The notes beneath the pieces are model-generated. The model had not been told where the DNA came from, searched no databases, and saw nothing but the letters and a program-made list of their open reading frames with translations. This document shows, piece by piece, positions 1 to 5,800 of a DNA stretch of 6,471 bases. The DNA is taken from NCBI GenBank assembly GCA_023426375.1, contig JAFAAV010000096.1:1-6471 (forward strand). The letters run 5' to 3'. This stretch comes from Actinomycetes bacterium (GTDB lineage Bacteria; Actinomycetota; Actinomycetes; Actinomycetales; Micrococcaceae). How positions within the stretch are numbered: position 1 is the first letter of the stretch; every line of letters starts with the position of its first letter. Position numbers and translations under genes: made by a program.

Positions 1-51
1 GAATGTATACAGCACCACGGAGAGAAGCTTGGAGCGTCCGGCATGACTCAT
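1..51 (-). CDS. Carbohydrate ABC transporter permease, MalG type (5' end only)
   Basis: Only the first 17 codons lie inside the window, reading MSHAGRSKLLSVVLYTF before the left edge. The start ATG at 51-49 shares one base with the TGA of the upstream permease gene (TGATG). It is preceded by a strong Shine-Dalgarno stretch AGGGAGGA (65-58) six bases away, so the two genes should be translationally coupled. A short basic leader running into a hydrophobic stretch is what the second permease of a CUT1 sugar importer (MalG/UgpE type) begins with. Its place directly after a MalF-type permease is the main argument, because too little protein is visible for a family call from sequence alone. An alternative ATG at 44-42 is in another frame and reads an unconvincing peptide (MPDAPSFSPWCC). 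Confidence 0.7.
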   Translation of the reverse strand, partial: MSHAGRSKLLSVVLYTF

Positions 52-986
52 CAGCTATCCTCCCTCTCCCACTTGCTGAGAAGTCGAAACAGTCCAATCG
101 ACACCAACATCAGGAAGACCAATAAGAGGATGGTGATCGCCGATGCCATACCGAGCTGTTTCAAGCCCCAACCCACGCGATAGGCGTAGATGGGCACCGT
201 CGTGGTGATGTCGCCGGGCCCGCCGCCGGTGAGCAAGAACAACATGTCAAAGTTGTTGAAAACCCAGATTGTGCGGAGTATCACCAGTAGGCCAATTACC
301 GTTCGAATGTGATGCAACGTGATGTGGTTGAACCTCTGCCAAATAGAAGCTCCATCCACCGTCGCCGCTTCCATCTGCTCGGCCGGAATTGTCTTGAGTG
401 CGGACAGTATGTTGACCATGAAGAGCGGCGTGCCAAACCAGATATTTATGAACAGCACAGTCCAGAAAGCCGTTGTCGGGTTCGCGAGCAGCGAGATTCG
501 ACCGTCCGTGATCTGCACTATCTGGAGAAGATTTGGCAGGAATCCGTTCACGTCATTCAGCAGCCATTTCCAAGCGAAGGCCAGGATGATGGGGGGCACG
601 GCCCACGGCATGATCAACAACGTCCGAAAGAGAGCAGATCCATGTTTGATCTTGTCGAGCGCCATGGCCAGCAGGAACCCAAGCCCAAGCTGGCCGAAGA
701 TCGAGGCGAATGTCCATTTGATAGAGGTGAAGAATGCAGCCCAGAATTGTTTGTCACTGAGGAGCTGGGCAAAGTTCTCGAACGCGACGAAGTCGTAGCT
801 CTTCTTGATTAGGTGCTTGCTCGTCATCGAGTAGTACAAGCTAGTGCCCAGGGGGTACACCAGCAACAGCGCAACCACGAGGATTGCCGGTGCAATAAAC
901 GCCACTCCGACCCAGTCGACCCGGCGGAGCAACGCTGGACGCCCCCCATGTGAGTCCACGGTCTTGTCTTGGGTTTCCACAGTCAC
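51..986 (-). CDS. Carbohydrate ABC transporter permease, MalF/UgpA type
   Basis: A 311-residue inner-membrane subunit of a CUT1-family sugar importer. It should pair with the permease starting at 51 and receive substrate from the binding protein encoded upstream. A hydrophilic N-terminus of about 22 residues is followed by about six membrane segments, near residues 25-50, 88-112, 120-142, 174-196, 228-252 and 279-302. The cytoplasmic EAA loop that docks the ATPase is clear at 206-225 (EAATVDGASIWQRF followed by ITL), and GGGPG near 254-258 is also typical. Oddly, the usual proline after ITL is a histidine (H225). The start is GTG (986-984), 11 bases after the binding-protein stop, with only a weak Shine-Dalgarno (GGGTAA), so coupling is likely. 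The family is certain. The substrate is inferred from the neighbouring nanE and nanK to be a sialic acid or ManNAc. No ATPase gene is visible; many actinobacterial CUT1 systems share one encoded elsewhere. Confidence 0.93.
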   Translation of the reverse strand: MTVETQDKTVDSHGGRPALLRRVDWVGVAFIAPAILVVALLLVYPLGTSLYYSMTSKHLIKKSYDFVAFENFAQLLSDKQFWAAFFTSIKWTFASIFGQLGLGFLLAMALDKIKHGSALFRTLLIMPWAVPPIILAFAWKWLLNDVNGFLPNLLQIVQITDGRISLLANPTTAFWTVLFINIWFGTPLFMVNILSALKTIPAEQMEAATVDGASIWQRFNHITLHHIRTVIGLLVILRTIWVFNNFDMLFLLTGGGPGDITTTVPIYAYRVGWGLKQLGMASAITILLLVFLMLVSIGLFRLLSKWEREDS

Positions 987-997
987 GATTACCCAAT

Positions 998-2344
998 TCA
1001 GCCGCGGGCCTGCTCGAACATTTCATTGAGCTTGGATTCCGCATTCTTGGCGGCGGTCTCCACGTCCGTGCCGTTAAGGATGATGTCCTGGAACATGGTC
1101 TCGATGACGCCCTGATTCACGAGGATGCCTGCCTCGATAGCCGGCCCATGCTCCATGCCAATGGCGGAGGCCAATGGGATGGCCTGATTGATGACGTCGA
1201 AAGAATCCTTGTAGCGAGTGATCACCTCGTCCTCGAGAAACTCCGGGTTCTCGGCGATGTCCGTGAGAACCGGCATCATGCCCACGGGAACCCCCTTGAG
1301 GAACTCAATGTAATCCTCGTCCTCGTACAAGGAAGCCAAGAAGGCCTTCGCCTCCTCCTGGTGCTCGGAGCTCTCCCACACCACCATGGGCTGGTGCCCC
1401 GTTTCGGCCCCATAGACCTCATCGCCCTCGTGCAGGCGAGGAAGTGGAACGGCAGCGATTTCATCTGCGAGCTCAGGGGTCGTGCTCTGCACGCCACCGA
1501 TCTGGAAGCCGGTATTGAAGTCGAACGCTGTCTTGCCCTGGTAGTAGAGAGTTGCTTGGTCGAGAATGTTGAAGTTGATGGATCCCTCGGGCGAAAGGGA
1601 CTTGTACATGTCCACCCAATAGTTGATCCCCTCGATCGCTTCCGGGCTGGTGATGTTTGCGTTGCCGTCCTCGGTCAGGAGCGAGCCGCCTGCGGACTTC
1701 ACGTAGTAGTTGAGGTAACGCACGCCGAGAGTGTCGTTCGTGCCCAGCGGAACGGAGATTCCGTACAGGTCGGGCGTGCTGACCTTCTCGGCAACGGCAC
1801 GCAGCTCTTGCCAGGTCTGGGGCACCTCGAGACCGTGCTCGGCGAGAATGTCCTTGCGAATCCACATGACTTGCGCATGGGAGTACAAGGGGATGGAGTA
1901 GTTATGTCCGTCCTTCGTACCTTCCTTGAGCGCACTCTCGGTGAAGCGATCTCGTCCAATCTCGTCGATCACATCATCGAGCGGCACGATGGCCTCCGCG
2001 TCCAGCATCTCCACCACGTGATAGGGGAGCGCGGAGGAGATGTCGGGCGCCTGTCCCGCTGCAAGGCCCGTCGTCCACTTCGTATAGAACTCAGACCAAG
2101 AGAAGTTCTCGATTGTGATGGTGACGTCAGGGTACTTTTCCTCGAACTTGTCTGCCTTCATCTGCAGCCACTCAGCTCGAGGGCCCTGCGAATAGCTGGA
2201 CCAGAAGACAATGTCCCCAGCCATCACGCCGTCATCGGCGTTGGACCCATTTCCACCGCCCCCACATGCGGCGAGCGAACTCGCCATGACCGCACCGAGG
2301 GCGAGCACGCCCACTTTCCTCCGCCAATCAAACTTGCCCGCCAT
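998..2344 (-). CDS. Sugar ABC transporter substrate-binding lipoprotein (solute-binding family 1)
   Basis: A 448-residue extracytoplasmic receptor for the sugar importer encoded downstream. The N-terminus is a lipoprotein signal: basic MAGKFDWRRK, hydrophobic 11-23, lipobox LAAC with the lipidated Cys27, then a Gly/Asn/Ser linker. The mature part has features of family-1 (MalE-like) receptors: IVFWSSYSQG near 45-54, KFEEKYPDVTI near 66-76, TTGLAAGQAPDI near 91-102, MWIRKDIL near 160-167, TWQELRAVAEKV near 177-188, and YYQGKTAF near 267-274. The start at 2344 is chosen over an in-frame ATG at 2371. It has GGAGG six bases upstream and gives a normal signal peptide, while the longer version would begin inside the operator. 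It is the first gene of a transporter operon with its own strong promoter and an operator just after the expected transcription start. The substrate cannot be read from sequence; context suggests Neu5Ac or ManNAc, comparable in architecture to the pneumococcal SatABC importer. Confidence 0.93.
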   Translation of the reverse strand: MAGKFDWRRKVGVLALGAVMASSLAACGGGGNGSNADDGVMAGDIVFWSSYSQGPRAEWLQMKADKFEEKYPDVTITIENFSWSEFYTKWTTGLAAGQAPDISSALPYHVVEMLDAEAIVPLDDVIDEIGRDRFTESALKEGTKDGHNYSIPLYSHAQVMWIRKDILAEHGLEVPQTWQELRAVAEKVSTPDLYGISVPLGTNDTLGVRYLNYYVKSAGGSLLTEDGNANITSPEAIEGINYWVDMYKSLSPEGSINFNILDQATLYYQGKTAFDFNTGFQIGGVQSTTPELADEIAAVPLPRLHEGDEVYGAETGHQPMVVWESSEHQEEAKAFLASLYEDEDYIEFLKGVPVGMMPVLTDIAENPEFLEDEVITRYKDSFDVINQAIPLASAIGMEHGPAIEAGILVNQGVIETMFQDIILNGTDVETAAKNAESKLNEMFEQARG

Positions 2345-2350
2345 TGGGTA

Positions 2351-2355
2351 CCTCC
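2351..2355 (-). promoter_or_regulatory. Ribosome binding site that fixes the binding-protein start
   Basis: GGAGG on the minus strand lies six bases before the ATG at 2344. It lies inside the reading frame if translation started at the in-frame ATG at 2371, and so argues for the shorter protein. Confidence 0.8.
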
Positions 2356-2368
2356 AGATCGTCGTGGG

Positions 2369-2386
2369 CATCAGATGTCTGATGTC
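2369..2386. promoter_or_regulatory. Operator A, probable GntR/NanR site of the transporter operon
   Basis: The plus strand reads ATGTCTGATGTC at 2375-2386, the same word found upstream of gntR and nanK. It also forms a larger dyad, CATCAGA-TG-TCTGATG, at 2369-2384, so two overlapping half-matches face each other here. The core fits the short odd palindrome with central GTnnnAC that FadR-subfamily GntR proteins often use, with T in place of C on one side. It lies about 2-20 bases downstream of the predicted transcription start of the binding-protein gene, where a bound repressor would block initiation or early elongation. The repeated word is seen in the sequence; binding by the GntR protein encoded here is inferred. 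Confidence 0.65.
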
Positions 2387-2394
2387 ATTTGTTA

Positions 2395-2423
2395 AATGTA
2401 TTCGATGGATTCGCGCATGTCAA
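2395..2423 (-). promoter_or_regulatory. Sigma-70-type promoter of the transporter operon
   Basis: On the minus strand a perfect -35 box TTGACA (2423-2418) is followed, after exactly 17 bases, by a -10 box TACATT (2400-2395, four of six matches to consensus). Transcription would start near 2388, giving a leader of about 44 bases that contains operator A and the GGAGG ribosome binding site. Confidence 0.75.
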
Positions 2424-2460
2424 CAGGTATCGGAAAATGACCCGAAGCCAACGTTGTACC

Positions 2461-2491
2461 TTGTCACAACGGCATGGCGTCGGTTTATGAT
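2461..2491 (+). promoter_or_regulatory. Promoter of the FAH-family gene, apparently giving a leaderless mRNA
   Basis: TTGTCA (2461-2466, five of six matches to TTGACA) and TATGAT (2486-2491, five of six matches to TATAAT) are separated by 19 bases, slightly longer than ideal. The -10 box ends only six bases before the ATG at 2498, so transcription should start at or next to the A of that codon. No Shine-Dalgarno sequence precedes either candidate start codon, which fits leaderless translation, common in actinobacteria. If the upstream ATG at 2474 were used, this -10 box would lie inside the coding region. Confidence 0.55.
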
Positions 2492-2497
2492 GCCTTC

Positions 2498-3283
2498 ATG
2501 CGCATTGCCAGGATTCTTCATGAAGGACGTGCCACCTACGCTGAAGCGATCGGAGAGGGGGACTCACTCTGCGAACTCGCACTCTTCGATGGCGACCCGA
2601 TCAGCGGCGAAGCAGATAGAACCTCGGTCGTACTAGACGCGCATGGTGTGGAGTTCCTGGCACCGGTGGTACCAACCACGATCGTCGGGGTCGGCGACAA
2701 CTTCCTGACGGGGCAGGAGGAACCCGGGCCCTTCACGACTCCGCTCATGTTCCTCAAGCCCGCCTCCGCTGTGTGCGGCCCCAGCGCCACGATTCTCCGT
2801 CCGGAGGGGGCAGGAACCTTGTGTTTCGAGGGTGAGCTTGCCGTAGTGATCGGGAAACGAGCGTCACGCGTCGCAGCCGCGGAAGCTGAGGCTTTCATCC
2901 TCGGCTACACCATCGCGAACGATGTTAGCGCCCGAGGCTGGCAACAATCCGACCCTCAGTGGGCACGAGCCAAGGGTTCCGACACTTTTTGCCCTTTGGG
3001 GCCTTGGATTCGAACGGATCTCAGTCTCGAGCAGGCTTCGAACCTCTCGATTACTACAGAGCTCTCCGGAATCCAGGTCCAGGATTCCAACACTGCCCGA
3101 CTTCGCCGAGACATCCCTACGCTCATCGAATACGTGACGCGCTCCATCACCTTGTATCCGGGAGACGTGATCCTGACCGGCACCCCGGAGGGCGCTGGGC
3201 CGATGAACGACGGGGACACGGTCTCCATCCGCATTCATGGACTGGGTCAGCTCATGAATGACACGCAACCCAGCCAACGATGA
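2498..3283 (+). CDS. Fumarylacetoacetate hydrolase (FAH) family protein
   Basis: A 261-residue cytoplasmic enzyme with the FAH C-terminal fold, whose members hydrolyse or dehydrate 2-keto or acylpyruvate-type acids using a divalent metal. Visible motifs are the N-terminal MRIARI typical of the family, VGVGDNF (63-69), MFLKP (84-88), metal-binding FEGELAVVIGK (110-120, Glu111 and Glu113), GYTIANDVSAR (136-146, Asp142), AKGSDTFCPLGPW (158-170), and the closing YPGDVILTGTPEGAGPM (220-236). The His usually found in the N-[YF]-x-x-H segment after VG is absent (NFLTGQEE), so lid chemistry may differ from characterised hydrolases. The start at 2498 is preferred over 2474 because the protein then begins like its relatives and the -10 box falls six bases upstream. 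It is divergent from the transporter operon and 82 bases before gntR in the same direction. The substrate is unknown; a 3-deoxy-2-keto sugar acid linked to sialic acid is a guess from context. Confidence 0.88.
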   Translation: MRIARILHEGRATYAEAIGEGDSLCELALFDGDPISGEADRTSVVLDAHGVEFLAPVVPTTIVGVGDNFLTGQEEPGPFTTPLMFLKPASAVCGPSATILRPEGAGTLCFEGELAVVIGKRASRVAAAEAEAFILGYTIANDVSARGWQQSDPQWARAKGSDTFCPLGPWIRTDLSLEQASNLSITTELSGIQVQDSNTARLRRDIPTLIEYVTRSITLYPGDVILTGTPEGAGPMNDGDTVSIRIHGLGQLMNDTQPSQR

Positions 3284-3298
3284 GCAAAGCTCCCCCTC

Positions 3299-3320
3299 CA
3301 GACATCGTATGTCTGACGTC
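3299..3320. promoter_or_regulatory. Operator B, probable autoregulatory GntR/NanR site
   Basis: ATGTCTGACGTC at 3309-3320 matches operators A and C. As ATGTC-T-GACGT it is an 11-base odd palindrome with one mismatched pair, the clearest copy of the three. A second copy of the half word faces away just upstream, making CAGACAT-CGT-ATGTCTG (3299-3315). It sits 46-57 bases before the gntR start codon, with only a weak possible -10 box (TAGACT, 3328-3333) between, which would place the site over the -35 region. Negative autoregulation is inferred. Confidence 0.65.
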
Positions 3321-3365
3321 AATGGCATAGACTGCGATGTGATCATCTGAGGAAAGAGAGGCGGA

Positions 3366-4106
3366 ATGTCGAGATTGGTGACGCCGTCCCCGTCAGTTCG
3401 CAAGGCTCCTAGCCAAGCCGCGACGACAATGGCCGCGATCAAGGAGTACATCCTGCATGACGGCCTCCAGCCGGGCGATGCACTGCCCACTGAAGCAAGA
3501 CTCTGTGACCAACTCGGGGTCTCCCGTTCGTCGGTACGCGAAGCGATCCGTACTCTCGCGGCCCTCGACATCGTCGAAGTGCGCCACGGCTACGGAATGT
3601 TCGTGGGGCAAGTCTCCATGCATCCAATGGTCGAGCTCTTGGTCTTCAGGGGCATGCTCAACCCAGGCGATGATTTTCGCTCCCTAGTGGAGATCGTCGA
3701 GGTGCGACGAGCACTCGATCAGGCCTTTGCCGAGCCCGTATGCGCAGCCTGGATGGGTCAGCATGACGCGGAACTCCACCGAGTCATCGATCAAATGGAC
3801 GCCCTTGGTGCAAAAGGTGAGCCCTTCCCCGAGCAGGATCGATTCTTCCACTCACGGCTTCTCGCTCCGCTGGAGAACCGTCTGTTTCGCCAACTCACCG
3901 AGGCGTTCTGGGATGTCCACACGCGAACCGCACCGCTGCTGGGTGCCCCTGATCCGGTTGACATCAAGATCACGGCGAACGCGCACCGACATATGATGGA
4001 GGCGGCAGAAGCTGGCGATGTTGCCGCCTACCACCATGCTGTGGCCGTGCACTACGATCCATTGCTCCGCAACTTGCGCGGAAAGCTTGACCACAAGCTC
4101 AGCTGA
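3366..4106 (+). CDS. GntR-family regulator, FadR subfamily (NanR-like role)
   Basis: A 246-residue DNA-binding regulator. Residues about 20-83 form the GntR winged helix, with LQPGDALPTEARLCDQLGVS (34-53) and SRSSVREAIRTLAAL (53-67), and wing HGYGMFV near 74-80. Residues about 105-235 form an all-helical FCD ligand domain. Candidate metal ligands match family spacing: Asp158 and His162 (DRFFH), His207 (AHRHM) and His229, with 22 residues between the last two. GAGAGG four bases before the ATG is a good ribosome binding site. E. coli NanR, which controls sialic acid genes, belongs to the same subfamily, and the neighbouring nanK and nanE make that role likely here. The effector is not readable from sequence; Neu5Ac, ManNAc or ManNAc-6-P are candidates. 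The likely targets are the three ATGTCTGAYGT sites in the window, a word unlike the GGTATA repeats of E. coli NanR. Its stop is three bases from the converging nanE stop. Confidence 0.92.
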   Translation: MSRLVTPSPSVRKAPSQAATTMAAIKEYILHDGLQPGDALPTEARLCDQLGVSRSSVREAIRTLAALDIVEVRHGYGMFVGQVSMHPMVELLVFRGMLNPGDDFRSLVEIVEVRRALDQAFAEPVCAAWMGQHDAELHRVIDQMDALGAKGEPFPEQDRFFHSRLLAPLENRLFRQLTEAFWDVHTRTAPLLGAPDPVDIKITANAHRHMMEAAEAGDVAAYHHAVAVHYDPLLRNLRGKLDHKLS

Positions 4107-4109
4107 TTT

Positions 4110-4793
4110 CTACCCTGCTAGCATGGCATCCCGGAACCAGCCCGTGATGCTGCTCGGGTGCGTGATGGCAGTGCCAACAACGACGGCGTGCGCACCGGCG
4201 TCGATGCACTCACGCGCCTGAGTCGGGGCGTGAATCCGGCCCTCGGCGATGACGGGATGGTCCGGGTAGACGGCGACGATCTCGTGGACGAAGCCAAGAT
4301 CCGGGCCATGGGTCTTGGCGCGAGCATCCGTGTAGCCGGCCATCGTCGTTCCTAACAGGTCCGCTCCTCCGGCCACGGCATGGTGCACGGTGTCCATCGA
4401 GTCACAATCGGCCATGACGAGCACCTCTGGATGGGCGGCCTTCAACCCCTCCACCGTCTCCGCAAAGGTCAATCCGTCCTTGCGAGGACGGTCGGAGGCG
4501 TCAATGGCGACGATCTCCGCGCCGGCCTCGACACAACCCTTCGCCAGCTCGAGGCTGGGAGTGATGTAGATGCCCTCCTCACCCTCCTTCACGAGGCCGA
4601 TGATGGGCACTTCAACAACGGCCCGTGTCTGCTGGATGTCCTCCAGGCCCTGCAGCCGGACGGCGGCTGCACCCCCCTCGACGACTGCCTGCGCGACTTG
4701 GGCCATTGTGTCCGGATGGCGCATCGGTTCGCCGGGATAAGCCTGGCAGGAGACGATGAGCTTGCCCTTGAGACTCGCGAGCATGTCGTTCAC
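4110..4793 (-). CDS. nanE: N-acetylmannosamine-6-phosphate 2-epimerase
   Basis: A 227-residue cytoplasmic TIM-barrel enzyme that converts ManNAc-6-phosphate to GlcNAc-6-phosphate, joining sialic acid breakdown to the nag pathway. NanE signatures appear in order: LIVSCQA (12-18), AVRLQGLEDI (44-53), PIIGLVKE (63-70), EIVAIDASDRPR (93-104), VMADCDS (126-132), GTTMAGYT (148-155), VIAEGRI (181-187) and AVVVGTAITHP (203-213). Lys69 and Glu184 align with the catalytic Lys and Glu known from clostridial NanE. Length is normal for the family. The start is taken as GTG at 4793, which overlaps the nanK stop as GTGA and lies seven bases from AAGGGA. The ATG at 4784 (MLASLKGK) is a possible alternative but sits 16 bases from that site. 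It is the second gene of a nanK-nanE operon, and no terminator can fit between it and the converging regulator gene. Confidence 0.95.
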   Translation of the reverse strand: MNDMLASLKGKLIVSCQAYPGEPMRHPDTMAQVAQAVVEGGAAAVRLQGLEDIQQTRAVVEVPIIGLVKEGEEGIYITPSLELAKGCVEAGAEIVAIDASDRPRKDGLTFAETVEGLKAAHPEVLVMADCDSMDTVHHAVAGGADLLGTTMAGYTDARAKTHGPDLGFVHEIVAVYPDHPVIAEGRIHAPTQARECIDAGAHAVVVGTAITHPSSITGWFRDAMLAG

Positions 4794-5707
4794 AGGTGAT
4801 TCCCTTCCAGTTGTTCTGCCCGGGCGGCCACGCCGACGAGGGCTGCGTTGTCGAGTTGGGCGAACACGATGGGCGTGTCCGCGACAATTGTCATGGCGGA
4901 CGCTCGCGCGCTTTCGCGCACCCGCCGCTCCCATGTCGGGCCCGCTTTCGTCACTGATCCGGCGAGGACGACCACCCCCGGGTCGACGGCATTAAGGAGG
5001 CTGCCGATGGCGCGGCCGAGAGCCTGCCCAGCTGTGTCCATGACCTGCCTGGCTGTGGGGTCCGGCTCGTCGGCCTGCGCGAGCTCGGCGATCTCCACAC
5101 CCGAAAGTCGCCTCCCGTCGGCGCGTTCGAAGCAGTTCTCGATCCCGGTGCCCGACGCGACCGACTCCAGGTGACCCGCGCCTCCGCACGGGCAGGGCAC
5201 GTCGGCTGCGAGTGCGACATCGATGTGCCCGATGTGGCCTGCCACGTCGTGTGCGCCGAAATGGATTTGGTCGCCGAAGATGAATCCGCCGCCAATGCCG
5301 GTACCGATGGCGACGAGCAGCATCGAGCGGTGGTCCCGGCCGGCGCCGTGGACGAACTCACCGAGCGCATGGGCGTGGACGTCGTTGAGGACGGTCGTAG
5401 GGAGCCCGGAACGGGTGGCGAGGCCCGTGCGAAGGTCGGTGCCTACCCAGTCCTTGAGGGCGTTGGTGGCACTGGTGACTAAACCGGCGACGGGGTCGAT
5501 CACGCCGGCGGAGGCCACCGCGAGGCGGGCGGGTTGGTCGCCACCATTGCGGGCGACACGGGAAGCCAGCACCCACGCCGCATCCATGATGGCCTCGGGA
5601 CCATCCTGGGACGGAGTCGGCACCGACTCCTGCGCTCTCACCTGCGCGCCCTGCACCAAGCCGCACGCGATCTTGGTGCCGCCGATGTCGATCGCCAACG
5701 TAGTCAT
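4790..5707 (-). CDS. nanK: N-acetylmannosamine kinase (ROK family)
   Basis: A 305-residue cytoplasmic sugar kinase that phosphorylates ManNAc at O6 with ATP, the step before NanE. ROK landmarks are DIGGTK (7-12, phosphate loop), LND (107-109) with catalytic Asp109, VAIGTGIGGGFI (132-143), AGHIGH (156-161), CPCGGAGHLE (172-181) and the C-terminal VVLAGSV (246-252). The opening MTTLAIDIGGTK and the AGHIGH motif, where most ROK kinases have Glu before I/F-GH, both resemble E. coli NanK as I recall it, which with nanE adjacent makes ManNAc the likely substrate. The usual third zinc cysteine of CxCGxxGCxE is histidine (His179). The start at 5707 has GAGGAAG (5717-5711) just upstream; an in-frame ATG at 5728 would begin inside operator C. 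Glucokinase or GlcNAc kinase activity cannot be excluded. It is the first gene of the nanK-nanE operon. Confidence 0.9.
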   Translation of the reverse strand: MTTLAIDIGGTKIACGLVQGAQVRAQESVPTPSQDGPEAIMDAAWVLASRVARNGGDQPARLAVASAGVIDPVAGLVTSATNALKDWVGTDLRTGLATRSGLPTTVLNDVHAHALGEFVHGAGRDHRSMLLVAIGTGIGGGFIFGDQIHFGAHDVAGHIGHIDVALAADVPCPCGGAGHLESVASGTGIENCFERADGRRLSGVEIAELAQADEPDPTARQVMDTAGQALGRAIGSLLNAVDPGVVVLAGSVTKAGPTWERRVRESARASAMTIVADTPIVFAQLDNAALVGVAARAEQLEGNHL

Positions 5708-5723
5708 TCGCTTCCTCGCTTCC

Positions 5724-5735
5724 AACATCAGACAT
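5724..5735. promoter_or_regulatory. Operator C, probable GntR/NanR site of nanK-nanE
   Basis: The minus strand reads ATGTCTGATGTT, the third copy of the word found upstream of the transporter operon and gntR. It lies 17-28 bases before the nanK start codon, overlapping or just following any likely promoter. A possible -10 box TAGGAT (minus strand, 5739-5734) abuts it, but no convincing -35 box is visible at normal spacing. Confidence 0.6.
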
Positions 5736-5800
5736 CCTACATACAGGGTCGTGGGTGCTCCGCACCAATGTGCAATCTGCGCGGCATCGTGCGCGTGTTC

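Noticed and set aside
309..812. Plus-strand open frames across the MalF-type permease gene
   Set aside because: Charged, domain-free translations opposite a clear membrane protein; shadows of the real gene.
2345..2371. Longer binding-protein start at 2371
   Set aside because: It would start in the operator, include the GGAGG ribosome binding site as codons and add nine residues before the normal lipoprotein signal.
950..2395. A 481-codon open frame on the plus strand, antisense to the binding-protein gene
   Set aside because: Its translation has no recognisable domain and mirrors the codon bias of the real gene on the other strand, which has a signal peptide and family motifs. Such long antisense frames are common in G+C-rich DNA.
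3299..3315. CAGACAT-CGT-ATGTCTG as a transcription terminator after the FAH-family gene
   Set aside because: The hairpin would be short and A+T-rich with no following T run, and its right arm is part of the word found at the other two promoters, so an operator is the better reading.
5754..5766. GGTGC-TCC-GCACC hairpin upstream of nanK
   Set aside because: A five-base stem with no T run or partner structure occurs easily by chance in G+C-rich DNA.
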